This document shows positions 23,707 to 36,600 of a stretch of DNA of 64,000 nt, one piece after another; positions within the stretch are counted from its first letter, which is position 1; every line of letters starts with the position of its first letter. The notes beneath the pieces are model-generated. The model did not search any database and was not told the origin of the DNA. It saw only the letters and a program-made list of their open reading frames with translations. The position numbers and the translations under genes are program-made. The DNA is from Macrostomum hystrix (lineage: Eukaryota > Platyhelminthes > Macrostomidae): assembly GCA_950097015.1 (NCBI GenBank), contig CATNEN010000025.1, positions 1 through 64,000 on the forward strand, in the 5' to 3' direction.

Positions 23707-26700
23707 CTAAGAATTAGTGTGAATGAAATGACACCTCTGACTCAATATTAAGGTGAATTAAATGACACCTTTGACTCAATATTAAGGTGAATGAAATGAC
23801 ACCTCTGACTCATTATTAAAGTGAATGAAATGACACCTCTGACTCAATATTAAGGTGAATGAAATGACAACTCTGACTCAATATTAAGGTGAATGAAATG
23901 ACACCTCTGACTCAATATTAAGGTGAATGAAATGACACCTCTGACTCAATATTAAGGTGAATGAAATGACACCTCTGACTCAATATTAAGGTGAATGAAA
24001 TGACACCTCTGACTCAATATTACGGTGAATGAAATGACACCTCTGACTCAATATTAAGGTGAATGAAATGACACGTCTGACTCAATATTAAGGTGAATGA
24101 AATGACACCTCTGACTCAATATTAAGGTGAATGAAATGACACCTCTGACTCAATATTAAGGTGAATGAAATGACACCTCTGACTCAATATTAAGGTGAAT
24201 GAAATGACACGTCTGACTCATTATTAAGGTGAATGAAATGACACCTCTGACTCAATATTAAGGTGAATGAAATGACACCTCTGACTCAATATTAAGGTGA
24301 ATGAAATGACACCTCTGACTCAATATTAAGGTGAATGAAATGACACGTCTGACTCATTATTAAGGTGAATGAAATGACACCTCTGACTCAATATTAAGGT
24401 GAATGAAATGACACGTCTGACTCATTATTAAGGTGAATGAAATGACACCTCTGACTCAATATTAAGGTGAATGAAATGACACGTCTGACTCAATATTAAG
24501 GTGAATGAAATGACACCTCTGACTCAATATTAAGGTGAATGAAATGACACCTCTGACTCAATATTAAGGTGAATGAAATGACACCTCTGACTCAATATTA
24601 AGGTGAATGAAATGACACATCTGACTCAATATTAAGGTGAATGAAATGACACCTCTGACTCAATATTAAGGTGAATGAAATGACACCTCTGACTCAATAT
24701 TAAGGTGAATGAAATGACACCTCTGACTCAATATTAAGGTGAATGAAATGACACCTCTGACTCAATATTAAGGTGAATGAAATGACACCTCTGACTCAAT
24801 ATTAAGGTGAATAAAATGAAACGTCTGACTCAATATTAAGGTGAATGAAATGACTCCTCTGACTCAATATTAAGGTGAATGAAATGACACCTCTGACTCA
24901 ATATTAAGGTGAATGAAATGACACCTCTGACTCAATATTAAGGTGAATAAAATGACACCTCTGACTCAATATTAAGGTGAATGAAATGACACCTCTGACT
25001 CAATATTAAGGTGAATGAAATGACACCTCTGACTCAATATTACGGTGAATGAAATGACACCTCTGACTCAATATTAAGGTGAATGAAATGACACCTCTGA
25101 CTCAATATTACGGTGAATGAAATGACACCTCTGACTCAATATTAAGGTGAATGAAATGACACCTCTGACTCAATATTAAGGTGAATGAAATGACACCTCT
25201 GACTCAATATTACGGTGAATGAAATGACACCTCTGACTCAATATTACGGTGAATGAAATGACACGTCTGACTCAATATTAAGGTGAATGAAATGACACCT
25301 CTGACTCAATATTAAGGTGAATGAAATGACACCTCTGACTCAATATTAAGGTGAATGAAATGACACCTCTGACTCAATATTAAGGTGAATGAAATGACAC
25401 CTCTGACTCAATATTAAGGTGAATGAAATGACACCTCTGACTCAATATTAAGGTGAATGAAATGACACCTCTGACTCAATATTAAGGTGAATGAAATGAC
25501 ACCTCTGACTCAATATTAAGGTGAATGAAATGACACCTCTGACTCAATATTAAGGTGAATGAAATGACACCTCTGACTCAATATTAAGGTGAATGAAATG
25601 ACTCCTCTGACTCAATATTAAGGTGAATGAAATGACACCTCTGACTCAATATTAAGGTGAATGAAATGACACCTCTGACTCAATATTAAGGTGAATGAAA
25701 TGACACCTCTGACTCAATATTAAGGTGAATGAAATGACACCTCTGACTCAATATTACGGTGAATGAAATGACACCTCTGACTCAATATTAAGGTGAATGA
25801 AATGACACCTCTGACTCAATATTAAGGTGAATGAAATGACACCTCTGACTCAATATTAAGGTGAATAAAATGACACCTCTGACTCAATATTAAGGTGAAT
25901 GAAATGACACCTCTGACTCAATATTAAGGTGAATGAAATGACACCTCTGACTCAATATTACGGTGAATGAAATGACACCTCTGACTCAATATTAAGGTGA
26001 ATGAAATGACACCTCTGACTCAATATTACGGTGAATGAAATGACACCTCTGACTCAATATTAAGGTGAATGAAATGACACCTCTGACTCAATATTAAGGT
26101 GAATGAAATGACACCTCTGACTCAATATTACGGTGAATGAAATGACACCTCTGACTCAATATTACGGTGAATGAAATGACACGTCTGACTCAATATTAAG
26201 GTGAATGAAATGACACCTCTGACTCAATATTAAGGTGAATGAAATGACACCTCTGACTCAATATTAAGGTGAATGAAATGACACCTCTGACTCAATATTA
26301 AGGTGAATGAAATGACACGTCTGACTCATTATTAAGGTGAATGAAATGACACCTCTGACTCAATATTAAGGTGAATGAAATGACACCTCTGACTCAATAT
26401 TAAGGTGAATGAAATGACACGTCTGACTCAATATTAAGGTGAATGAAATGACACGTCTGACTCAATATTAAGGTGAATGAAATGACACCTCTGACTCATT
26501 ATTAAGGTGAATGAAATGACACGTCTGACTCAATATTAAGGTGAATGAAATGACACCTCTGACTCAATATTAAGGTGAATGAAATGACACCTCTGACTCA
26601 ATATTAAGGTGAATGAAATGACACCTCTGACTCAATATTAAGGTGAATGAAATGACACCTCTGACTCAATATTAAGGTGAATGAAATGACACCTCTGACT

Positions 26701-27945
26701 CAATATTAAGGTGAATGAAATGACACCTCTGACTCAATATTAAGGTGAATGAAATGACACCTCTGACTCAATATTAAGGTGAATGAAATGACACCTCTGA
26801 CTCAATATTAAGGTGAATGAAATGACACCTCTGACTCAATATTAAGGTGAATGAAATGACTCCTCTGACTCAATATTAAGGTGAATGAAATGACACCTCT
26901 GACTCAATATTAAGGTGAATGAAATGACACCTCTGACTCAATATTAAGGTGAATGAAATGACACCTCTGACTCAATATTAAGGTGAATGAAATGACACCT
27001 CTGACTCAATATTAAGGTGAATGAAATGACTCCTCTGACTCAATATTAAGGTGAATGAAATGACACCTCTGACTCAATATTAAGGTGAATGAAATGACAC
27101 CTCTGACTCAATATTAAGGTGAATGAAATGACACCTCTGACTCAATATTAAGGTGAATGAAATGACACCTCTGACTCAATATTAAGGTGAATGAAATGAC
27201 ACCTCTGACTCAATATTACGGTGAATGAAATGACACCTCTGACTCAATATTAAGGTGAATGAAATGACACCTCTGACTCAATATTAAGGTGAATGAAATG
27301 ACACCTCTGACTCAATATTAAGGTGAATGAAATGACACCTCTGACTCAATATTAAGGTGAATGAAATGACTCCTCTGACTCAATATTAAGGTGAATGAAA
27401 TGACACCTCTGACTCAATATTAAGGTGAATGAAATGACACCTCTGACTCAATATTAAGGTGAATGAAATGACACCTCTGACTCAATATTAAGGTGAATGA
27501 AATGACTCCTCTGACTCAATATTAAGGTGAATGAAATGACACCTCTGACTCAATATTAAGGTGAATGAAATGACACCTCTGACTCAATATTAAGGTGAAT
27601 GAAATGACACCTCTGACTCAATATTAAGGTGAATGAAATGACACCTCTGACTCAATATTAAGGTGAATGAAATGACTCCTCTGACTCAATATTAAGGTGA
27701 ATGAAATGACACCTCTGACTCAATATTAAGGTGAATGAAATGACACCTCTGACTCAATATTAAGGTGAATGAAATGACACCTCTGACTCAATATTAAGGT
27801 GAATGAAATGACACCTCTGACTCAATATTAAGGTGAATGAAATGACACCTCTGACTCAATATTACGGTGAATGAAATGACACCTCTGACTCAATATTAAG
27901 GTGAATGAAATGACACCTCTGACTCAATATTAAGGTGAATGAAAT
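23707..27945. repeat. 34-bp satellite array J, about 124 units
   Basis: 4.2 kb of a 34-bp unit (GTGAATGAAATGACACCTCT, then GACTCAATATTAAG) with almost no length change. Variants sit at few positions (CACCTC/CACGTC/CTCCTC, CTCAATATT/CTCATTATT, TTAAGG/TTACGG, GAATGAAA/GAATAAAA). All units I read keep TGACTCA. Four TTACGG units beginning at 25,041, 25,109, 25,211 and 25,245 recur at 25,959, 26,027, 26,129 and 26,163, each exactly 918 bp (27 units) later, showing a segmental duplication inside the array. Confidence 0.97.
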
Positions 27946-28787
27946 GACATGTGACCCAAAGTTTTTATTAGGGATTAACTCAAGATTAGTGTGATGGGCA
28001 TGACCTCATCAAGCCGAGATTGTTGTAAACGGAATGACATCTCTCGAACCAGATCCCGTACTTCAAACTGACACCAGAAAAGTGTGTTGTAAGCTCGTGT
28101 TTCTCGAGTGTGTCCCACCGCCCAGTGCCTAAGAACAAGCATTATCTACCTTGTAGTCAAATTATCTCCAGTGCACAGGAGAAACCCCACATTAGTTGCA
28201 GCTGCTGATAAGGAACAAAAGGCTGCACAGAAAATTGACAGCTCGACCCGCAAATAAACCGCTTCGCCTTGTGAAGAACTCTTTGGAAGTCCCTGTCAAA
28301 ACTTTTCCCTTCGCGTTATAATTGGCAGGGAGGGGAGGGTAGCCCCCACATTTACCTGGCCAATGGCTTCGCAAAACTTCTCCCGCTGACAAACTCGTGA
28401 ACTCGCCTGTAGAGAGTTCAGATCCCATCCCAGACAGCACTAAAAGCTGGTGTCAATCTTAAAATCCCATTTTTCCATCCCAGGGATTCCCAGCTACCCC
28501 ATAGCTGCAACTGCGCCAATTTACCTGGCCCAATGGCAGGTGTTTATCTCCGACTGGCCATCTTTTCTGCTTTTTTAGCAGCTCGAATTACCGGCCGGAA
28601 ACTCGATTGCTGCAAATTGCTGAGCCACCGAATGAAGAATTTCAATAAGCAGTTTGCTTCTTGTCTGTTGAAAGTTTCACAAAGACTTCATTGTGTGAAC
28701 TTTTAATGGCAGAAAGGTTCATAGATTTTGGAATAGGGCAATTCTTGAACTGAACCCTCAATTGCACCAATAGTTTATAATACTTCA
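27946..28787. other. Unassigned sequence right of array J
   Basis: Single-copy-looking sequence with no supported gene; an 82-codon minus frame (28192-28440) is unremarkable. Confidence 0.3.
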
Positions 28788-29131
28788 GTAATAATAATAA
28801 TTGCAGGAGGGCTGCAGGCAGTGGCACATCATTGGGTGTTACTTTGGAGGCAATTCTGCCCATTTCGCTGACTCCTGAGCACACACGCACACAGATATCT
28901 TACACAGGCACACGCTCACACATGTTGTGTACATCTGCCCTTACTTTCTCATCGTCAGGCAGTGTACACTTTCACTGTGCCTTGGAGGTTGGCCATCAAG
29001 GGCGTAAATTGCACGACAAGCCCCCAAGCCTTCTCTCCGCGGCTGCGCCCCAAATGAATGTGGCCTCGCCATGGAATTGAACTTAGGGACCTTGGTGCGA
29101 GAGGCAAGCGCGTTAACTCTCACCGACCCCC
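28788..29131 (-). mobile_element. SINE-A, near full-length
   Basis: Minus-strand copy with an (AAT)n tail at its plus-strand left end, GCAGGAGGGCTGCAGGCAGT, the GTGTACATCTGCCCTTACTT body word, CGGCTGCGCCCCAAATGAAT, and tRNA-like box complements at 29,075-29,131. Array K follows directly after its head. Confidence 0.85.
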
Positions 29132-29137
29132 TGCACC

Positions 29138-29252
29138 AGTCTTCAGAAACCCGAATCTTCAGAAACCCGAATGTTCGAAAAACCCGAATCTTCAGAAACC
29201 CGAATCTTCAGAAACCCGAATCTTCAGAAACCCGAATCTTCGAAAAAACCCG
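29138..29252. repeat. 16-bp minisatellite array K
   Basis: About 7 copies of CAGAAACCCGAATCTT. Each unit and its neighbour make CGAATCTTCAG, a GAAnnTTC word. The core CAGAA...CCCGA is shared with arrays L (opposite strand) and N. Confidence 0.9.
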
Positions 29253-30058
29253 AAATATTTTGACGATGTGTAGTTGTAGCTGAAAAGTTACAGTCCTTTG
29301 AGGTTCGGTTCATAAGTAGTTTCAGTCATTTGAAGTTTCGGTCATTTGAAGTTTCGGTCATTTAAAGTGTCATTTAACTAGGGTAAATAATAAAGTCACT
29401 GAAAGTGTGTCTGTGAAAATTCGAAATTGAAAAAATGATGCTGAAAATCGATACGAGAATAAACAGAGAACTATACAGGGCTGCCATTTGGGATTATTCT
29501 CCCACGCAAAAAACCAAACCGTGACGGCTTGTCAACTCGTATAAGACTCAGCGTCACTTTTTTGAGTAGTGATAAAAACTAGTTTTTTTTCTCTCGATCA
29601 TGCATCTACTGTCCCATCGGGATATGAGCATGGGATCTCAATTCTTCCATCGAGAAAAAATCCTCACAGACCTTCATATACTCGTTCGATCATTCCTTCA
29701 TCTTTGCTTATACTCACTGTTATATTGTTTGTCTATAGCCTGCAACTGGCTCTCAATTTGATAACTCTGACAGGGCAGGAATTCAAACTGGTGATCTATT
29801 GCGTCATAAGTCGATCACCCTCGACTCAGTCTCTACTCAGATTCTATTGCATAGCAACAATCTCTGACAGTTGTGAAATGAAATGCAAATTAATCTGAGT
29901 CAGTGGTAATTGTTTATTAGAATTGAAAGATTATCTGGAATTTTCTGGAAATTTAAATAACTTCGGCTGACATGACGGTTCGGGAAGCGGGAAAATGTGA
30001 AGATTTTGGGACTTCTGTGCATCATTTCGGAACACCAGGAATCTTGAATTTTCGAAAA
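29253..30058. other. Unassigned AT-rich sequence
   Basis: A few GTTTCGGTCATTTGAA repeats at 29,300-29,370, otherwise nothing recognised. The 109-codon plus frame at 29,569 shows no domain. Confidence 0.3.
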
Positions 30059-30472
30059 ATCTGCAGCTTTGGAAATTCTCTACTTTCGGGAGTTCTGCAG
30101 TTTCGGGGATTCTGCAGTTTCGGGAATTCTGCAGTTTTGGGAATTCTGCAGTTTCGGGAATTCTGCAGTTTCGGGAATTCATCAGTTTCGGGAATTCTGC
30201 AGTTCCGGGAATTCTGCAGTTTCGGGAGTTCTGCAGTTTCGGGGATTCTGCAGTCTCGGCAGTTCTGCAGTTTCGGGAATTCTGCAGTTTCGGGAATTTA
30301 GCAGTTTCGGGAGTTCTGCAGTTTCGGGAGTTCTGCAGTTTCGGGAGTTCTGCAGTTTCGGGAGTTCTGCTGTTTCGGGAATTCTACAGTTTCGGGAATT
30401 CTGCAGTTTCGGGAATTCTGCAGTTTCAGGAATTCTGCAGTTTCGGGAATTCTGCAGTTTTGAGAGTTTAGA
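30059..30472. repeat. 17-bp minisatellite array L
   Basis: About 24 copies of GAATTCTGCAGTTTCGG with few changes (GGAGTTC, GGGGATTC). Each unit has EcoRI- and PstI-type palindromes and TTTCGGGAAT (TTCnnGAA). Its reverse complement CAGAATTCCCGAAACTG resembles the unit of array N. Open frames of 109 and 153 codons here are repeat artefacts. Confidence 0.94.
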
Positions 30473-30938
30473 ATGTAGGAAAAATCCGCGACTGAAAACC
30501 AGAACTACGAAACCAAGAATGAAAATTTGAGCTCAAAAGTTTGCAAAAGTCGCACCGAAAAAAACGGCGGTTTTCTTTGTTTAGCAAGACAACGGAAATG
30601 GAAGTGTAGTATTGGAATTGGTCCGTGTCACTTCAAGTTTTTGTAATAAGATTATTAAAACTTATTGAGACCATTGATCGGATATTGCTAGTGTTTGCCC
30701 CCCTCCCGGAGACGGTTGCCAAGGACTCAGTCCTGCAGGCCTCTCAACAGGGTTAGTTTGAATTTGCTCTTCGCAAACAGAATAAAAACTTATGATTGTT
30801 TATTCGGCCGTTCAACTGGCCTGTCTCAGACTGTTTTAAAAGGGCTGGCGGTCCTAACGATACTGAGAATGAAAGCTGCTGGTGGAGAGAATTAATTTCA
30901 GTCAAAGTTTGATTTAAATTACAAGGAAAGAGAACATG
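30473..30938. other. Unassigned spacer
   Basis: No gene or repeat identified between array L and the purine tract. Confidence 0.3.
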
Positions 30939-31240
30939 CGGAAGGAGGGAGATGCCAGACATGATAAGGGATGGGGAGAGGAGCGAGGACAGGGGAGAAG
31001 TAGAGAGTAGAAATGTAGGGCAAGAGGAGAGAGGAGAGAGATAAGGGAGAAGAGAGAGGAGAGGGGAGAGAGAGGAGAGGAGAGAGGAGGGGAGAGGAGG
31101 GGAGGGAGGGAGAGGAGATGAAGCAAGAGAGAGAAGAGGAGATTGGAGGAGGGTGAATAAAGATGAGAAGAGAGATAGAGTAGAGAGGTAGAGAGAGGGA
31201 GAGAAAGGAGAGAGGTAGAGGGGAGAGAGAGGCTAGCAAT
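30939..31240. repeat. GA-rich polypurine tract
   Basis: About 300 bp of nearly pure GAGAGG/GGAGA purine on the top strand, irregular in period. It is the complement in character of the polypyrimidine array H. Confidence 0.9.
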
Positions 31241-33085
31241 ATATGATAGAATGAGCAGGAGAGGGTGGCAAAAGCAGACAGAACTAACAAAAACGCGTTC
31301 AAGAAATCAGACAAAGGACACGACAGACAAAAATGACAAAAGAAGAGTGTCTTTTATAACGACAAAGGCAGAAAATACTTGTATTTTAAGGGAAAACAGC
31401 TTTGAAGACAAAGACGGGAAGATTTTAAATACAAGGGCGCTAAACGACACGGAGAGAGAGATTGGCGGGGGCCGTTGTCAGTGGCAACGGCGCAGTTATC
31501 CCACTCTTTTAGAGTCAGCGACCCTAATGGAGTCACTCTATGTGTAGGGGGATGCGAAGCATAGACAAAGAATGCCTAGATCCATGTTAAAACAAGTTTC
31601 AATAGCGAGGACTACTGCACAAAACATTTAAGACTCTGGTCTTTGTTGCGGAAGGTTTATTTGCTTTGCAATCCCCTATACAAAGCTGTAAGCTTCCAAA
31701 TCCCCAGAGTGAGGCCGCGCCTGACTGCGCGGCAATCTTGACACTCCGCAAGCGGCACCCCGAGCGATGAAGTGTGATGCAGCTCAGCGGGTGGGAGGCG
31801 AAAGTCATATGTGATATTGGGAGAATATAGTGATTGACACTTGGCTTCACGAGACAATTGATTGGTTGAGACTTGGATCTGGAATAGTGAAATTATCATG
31901 TCAAAACTGTCAGCCCTTGTCAAAGTGAAAGTTCCCCAATCCCAAAAGATCCCTAAATTTCAGCAGCCAATGCTCAAATTTGCTTCCCGGCAAATAATTG
32001 GGGGTTTGTTGCACCTCCCCACTCACAATGGACGGAGTGAGCAGTGGGTGGAAAATGAGGAAATGGCAGTCGGCTTGACTCCGCCCATTCACCAGCTTTC
32101 TAAAATTTCTTCACTTAAAAGAAGACCCTTTGAATTGGAGAGAGAAATAATGGCAAGAGGGAAGGATGGGGAACCAGCTGCTCCCCCCGATGACCAGGCG
32201 GCAGTGACCACTTGTCTGATGAATCGATGACGCAATACCGGTTCAGTTTCCCTTGAATTTCTTCTCTACAACGGGTTCGCTCGCTGGTCAAGTATTCAAG
32301 CAGCCCCCGGTCCACTTTCTCTTCACAATCTTCAAGCACAGGGAGACCCGACGAGAATATCCCCGTTCTATTTGTTTTTTTCATAGTGTAATTATATACC
32401 TCACAGCTCGGGTTGGGCTGATTTCAATGCCGATATTGTTCCGAGACGGAACTGCGGAAACTGGAAGGAGAGTTGGTCCCGGCACGTGTCTGACTCCTTT
32501 AATTATTGGCCAATTCGCAATGCGCCAGCATCTTCACCTTCAGGTAAAATTATAATGTGCTGCCAGCTGGCGATGCTAAAGCCTTCAAATTTTCTGCTTT
32601 TCTCTCTTCTAGCGGAAGAAGTGGACTTGAAGACTTTCTGACCATTCTGAAAGCCGCTGTCTTGTCCCAGGTCTTTGTCTCGGCTCTCCAGAAATTAAAG
32701 CCAGAAAATTAAATTCGACCAGTCCAATTATCTGCGATTATAGAATGGGAAATTTCGGAAACGATGCGCGGATCTTAATTAACTTGCTCATTTGTACTGT
32801 GCTGGAAGTTGAATTTTATTCCTAACAGTTTTATCCGACCGAATATTTACAATGGAATTTATCTGAACCCAGTCGAAAGGGAAGCCAGGAAAAAGATTTC
32901 GCGGTGAGACGCATTGAAACTTGGCAAGGATTTGTGTATTTTGTGCGCCAAAATGTCAATAATTCCCACAGCTAAGGATTTCAAGAGGCTGCATGACGGC
33001 AATGAGAATCGGAGACTGTGATTTAAAGGATTCTTGCAGCACTTAGTCGCGTGAATTTAAAAGTACACGCTTCACTTGCTTCAGC
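31241..33085. other. Unassigned sequence upstream of the protocadherin gene
   Basis: No coding exon supported. Open frames of 80-122 codons occur on both strands without splice consistency. It may hold the promoter or non-coding first exon of the protocadherin gene, because the coding exon is preceded by a splice acceptor, but no core promoter could be singled out. Confidence 0.3.
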
Positions 33086-33087
33086 TT

Positions 33088-33157
33088 AGACAGATGGCGC
33101 TAATAGTTTGGGTGTCGGACTTAAGTCTTGAAGGTCGGGGGTTCGATTCCCGACTCC
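33088..33157 (+). repeat. tRNA-like sequence (SINE head, not a tRNA gene)
   Basis: Contains a perfect T-arm and B box (GGGGGTTCGATTCCCGA) preceded by GGCGCTAATAGTTTGGGTGT, but no matching 7-bp acceptor stem. It directly abuts the tail of the following minus-strand SINE-A. A related head occurs at 37,968-38,035. Confidence 0.5.
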
Positions 33158-33408
33158 ATTAATAATAATTGTAGGAGGGTTGAGGGCAATGGCACATCAT
33201 TTGGTGACACTAGACCCGCAGCAGCGAGGAGGCAATTCTGCCCATTTCGCTGACACCTGAGCACACACTCACACAGGTGTGTACATCTGCCCTGACGTTC
33301 TCATCGTCAGGCAGTACGCTTTCACTGTGCCTTGGAGGTTGGCCATCAAGGGTGTAAACTGCACGACAAGCCCCCAAGCCTTCACTCGGCGGCTGCACCC
33401 CGAGTGAA
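33158..33408 (-). mobile_element. SINE-A, head-truncated
   Basis: Minus-strand copy: AAT-rich tail, GTAGGAGGGTTGAGGGCAAT, TTCTGCCCATTTCGCTGACA, GTGTACATCTGCCCTGACGT, and it ends within CGGCTGCACCCCGAGTG. The A and B boxes are missing. It lies about 200 bp upstream of the protocadherin start codon. Confidence 0.8.
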
Positions 33409-33584
33409 GTTATACTTTTCAGCTAAGTGAGAAACAGTGAGAAACAGGTCATGAAAACCCCAGCAAAGTTGTATCGACTATTGGTCCAACCAATGGTCTG
33501 GCTGGCTTGCCAACCAATAAGCTTGCGAGCTGAAATCTCTCCACTAAATTGCTAAATAAATTCATTTTTCATTTTGAATTGCAG

Positions 33585-33662
33585 ATGCTCACATCTGTTC
33601 TAAGATGCAACTCCGCTTCCTGCACCAGCTCGCTGTTTTTAGCTTCGTTGCTGCTTCCTTAG
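33585..33662 (+). promoter_or_regulatory. Possible uORF overlapping the protocadherin start
   Basis: If the leader is spliced at TTGCAG (33584), the exon opens with an ATG in another frame that runs 25 codons and stops at 33660-33662, past the real ATG at 33605. Such an overlapping uORF would lower translation of the main frame. The splice site is inferred only. Confidence 0.3.
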
Positions 33663-36600
33663 CGGCCGCATCCACTTGGACTGGCCGCGTTGAGCTGCGC
33701 CACAGCTTCCCAGAGGAGCTCCCGGTAGGCAGCCGGGTGGCCGACCTTCGCCAACTCTTGCGCGTCCAAGCCGGCCGTTTGGACGCCGACGCGCCAGAGC
33801 TGGAGTTCCGCCAGCTCTACGACCCCGGCGGCCTGCTCAGTGTGCATCCGAACACCGGGACGGTCGATGTCCGATCTCGCGTCGATCGGGAGGCCCTGTG
33901 CGCCGCAGTGGACACTTGCTGCCAGGGAGCCAGCAGCTCGGACTGCCGCCTGTCGCCCACTGTCGGCCTCCTGGACTCGCGCACCGGCGGCGGCGCCGGC
34001 GGCAGCGGCAGCTTTCGAGACATCCTCCAGCTCGAACTAGACGTTATCGACATCAACGACAATGCGCCACGCTGGCCGGCCGCGAAGCTTCCACTGGATA
34101 TGCCAGAGCACACTCGGCTTGGCGCCAAATTTAGCCTGCAGCCGGCAGAAGATCCGGACAGGGCGCCGGACAACACGACCCGCTCCTACAGGCTGCTTTC
34201 AGCCACAAAAGCTGGCACCTTCCGGGTCGCCTTTGAGTCATCCGGCCTGGACCCGACCGCTGCGCCGCACGTCTGGCTGGAGGTGCTCGAGGATCTCGAC
34301 AGAGAAACCCGGTCCAGCCATGAGTTGGTCATTGCTGCAGTGGACGGTGGGCCCGAGCCACTGACTGGCACAGTCACCGTCAGTGTCGTTCTCACCGACA
34401 TCAATGACAACGCGCCGGTTTTCGTACGACGCAACCAAGACGCCGTGAAAACTGTCCCGGAGACTCTGGCGCCGGGTAGCCAGCTGCTGCGCGTGGAAGC
34501 CACGGACCGGGATGACTCGGACGCCGTAGGCCTTCGCTACCGGTTCAGCGTGTCCGCTAGTCGCGCGGTTCTCGAGGACTTTGAGATAGACTCGGTGACT
34601 GGCGTCATCTCCGTGCGCCAGCTCGACTATGAGACGCGGCGCGAGTACAGTATCCCTGTGACCGTCTCCGACGGGAAGCACCTCGTCGAAACCACAGTGG
34701 AGGTCCGCGTCCTGAATGTCAACGACAATCCGCCGGTGATCGCTGTGAAGAGTGTCCAGCAAGACGCGGCACGGTCGGACGCGTTGGTTGTTCTCGAAAA
34801 TGCACCAGCTGGTAGCCTTATCGCCACCGCGGATGTGAAGGACGCTGACGACAAGGCCATGCAGGAGGCGGTCGACTGCAGCATCCAGCCTCCAGGCCAA
34901 TTCGCCATCCAGCCCCTGTATGAATCAGCGCGGTACCAGTTTAAGATAGTCAGCACTCTCAGCTTCGATCGCGAGGTCCAAGCATCCTACACCGTCGAAG
35001 TTGTCTGTCGAGATCGCGGTAGCCCCACCCAGGAAGGCCGTCACCGGCTGCGGATTCTCGTTTCTGACATCAACGACAATCGACCGAGATTCGCAAGCAG
35101 TTTGGTGCGCGCCAGGCTGTCCGAGAACTCCGGCGACGGTGCCTTCGTGGCTCGCGTTCAAGCCGATGATCCTGATGAGGGCGCGAATGGAAGGGTGCGG
35201 TACTCTTTGGCGCCAACATCAGCGGCGGACTTCGCCATCGATCCGTACAATGGCACCGTGACGGCAAGGCGCAGCTTCGATCGCGAGAAAATAGAGGTCC
35301 TTCACGTTGTCATATTTGCCCAGGATTCGCCAACCGAAAGCGGCGACAGCCTGACGGCAACTACCAGTCTTGTTGTCAATATCGTCGACGTCAACGACTG
35401 TCAACCGAGGCTTGACCGACGCTTGTACAGTTTGGCCGTGGAAGAGGGCTCGCTAGCCGGTACTCGGATTGGTCGAGCTAACGCTGTCGACTGCGACGCT
35501 GAACCGCGGCACAGGAACGTCACCTACCGGCTTGCGAGCGACGGCAGCGGCAGCTCCATTGAGCTCTTCAGTGTCGCGCCTGGCAGTGGCGAGTTATTCA
35601 CGACAGGAGCGGGCGAGCTGGACAGAGAGAGGCGCAACTCGCACAGCTTCCTGCTGGTGGCCGATGATGGAGCTGGCCTGGCGGACACGGCGCAGGTGAG
35701 AATTGAGATATGGTATTGAATTCTAAACTCAGACCAAACTATCGTAATAATGCGGGCTTGCGTCCAGCGGGCTTTGGACATAAGGCATTTCTTAACTGCA
35801 GTCGACCCGCATACATTTTGCTAGGATGCATTTTGACCCACTGCTCTGGCCGTTTAAGCACACGGTAAAGTACTCAGGCTTACGCCTCAAGAAGGTGTCC
35901 ACATCTGCCCTGACTTTAGCATTTTCAGGCCGTGTACAAGTACATGTAACTTCGCTATTTCCCACTGAAACCCCGCGAAATTTCGATCCTAACTACAAAA
36001 TAAACCCCAGGTGACAGTCTCCGTGACCGACCGGAACGACAACCATCCGCGCTGGATGTTTCCTGGTGAGTCCGGCCGCTCGTTGAACATCTCGCAGCAC
36101 AGGCCAACCGGTAGTCCAATCGCCCACCTGCATGCCACGGATGCCGACGCAGGAGAGAACGGCACCGTGGTCTACAGCCTGCTGGCTCCGCAGCCCTACG
36201 ACAACCTGTTCGTCGTCAGCCGGGATGGCAGCCTGTCGCTCGGCCGTCCAGTCGATGCCTCCCGCGACATCGGCGTTGTGCATCGCCTGGTTTTAAACGC
36301 TTCTGACCGCGGACGGCCGCAGCCGCTGAACAGCATCGAGACAATGGAGATTCGCATTTTGGAGTTGGCTGGCGGTGGCTTCGGAGGGCACTCAGCCAGA
36401 ACCTCCGAGAGCAACCTGGTCATCATCGTCGCCATGGTAACGGTGACGCTTGCCGTATCTCTGGTGCTCATTGGGGCCATATTCTGTTTGAGGTGCCGAA
36501 GCTGCGGCGCTGATCGGAGGCAGCGCAGGCGGAAGATTAACCGGCAGCAGCAGCAACAGCAACAGCCGCTGACGCCGCCACCATCGCCACCGTTGCCTCT

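Noticed and set aside
23707-27945. CRISPR-like regular repeats
   Set aside because: Units are directly adjacent with no unique spacers, and the window is eukaryotic.
30069-30530. 109- and 153-codon frames (FREFCSFGNSAVSGI-type)
   Set aside because: Artefact of the 17-bp array L.
33088-33157. tRNA gene
   Set aside because: Good B box and T-arm but no acceptor stem pairing; it adjoins a SINE, so it is a tRNA-like head.
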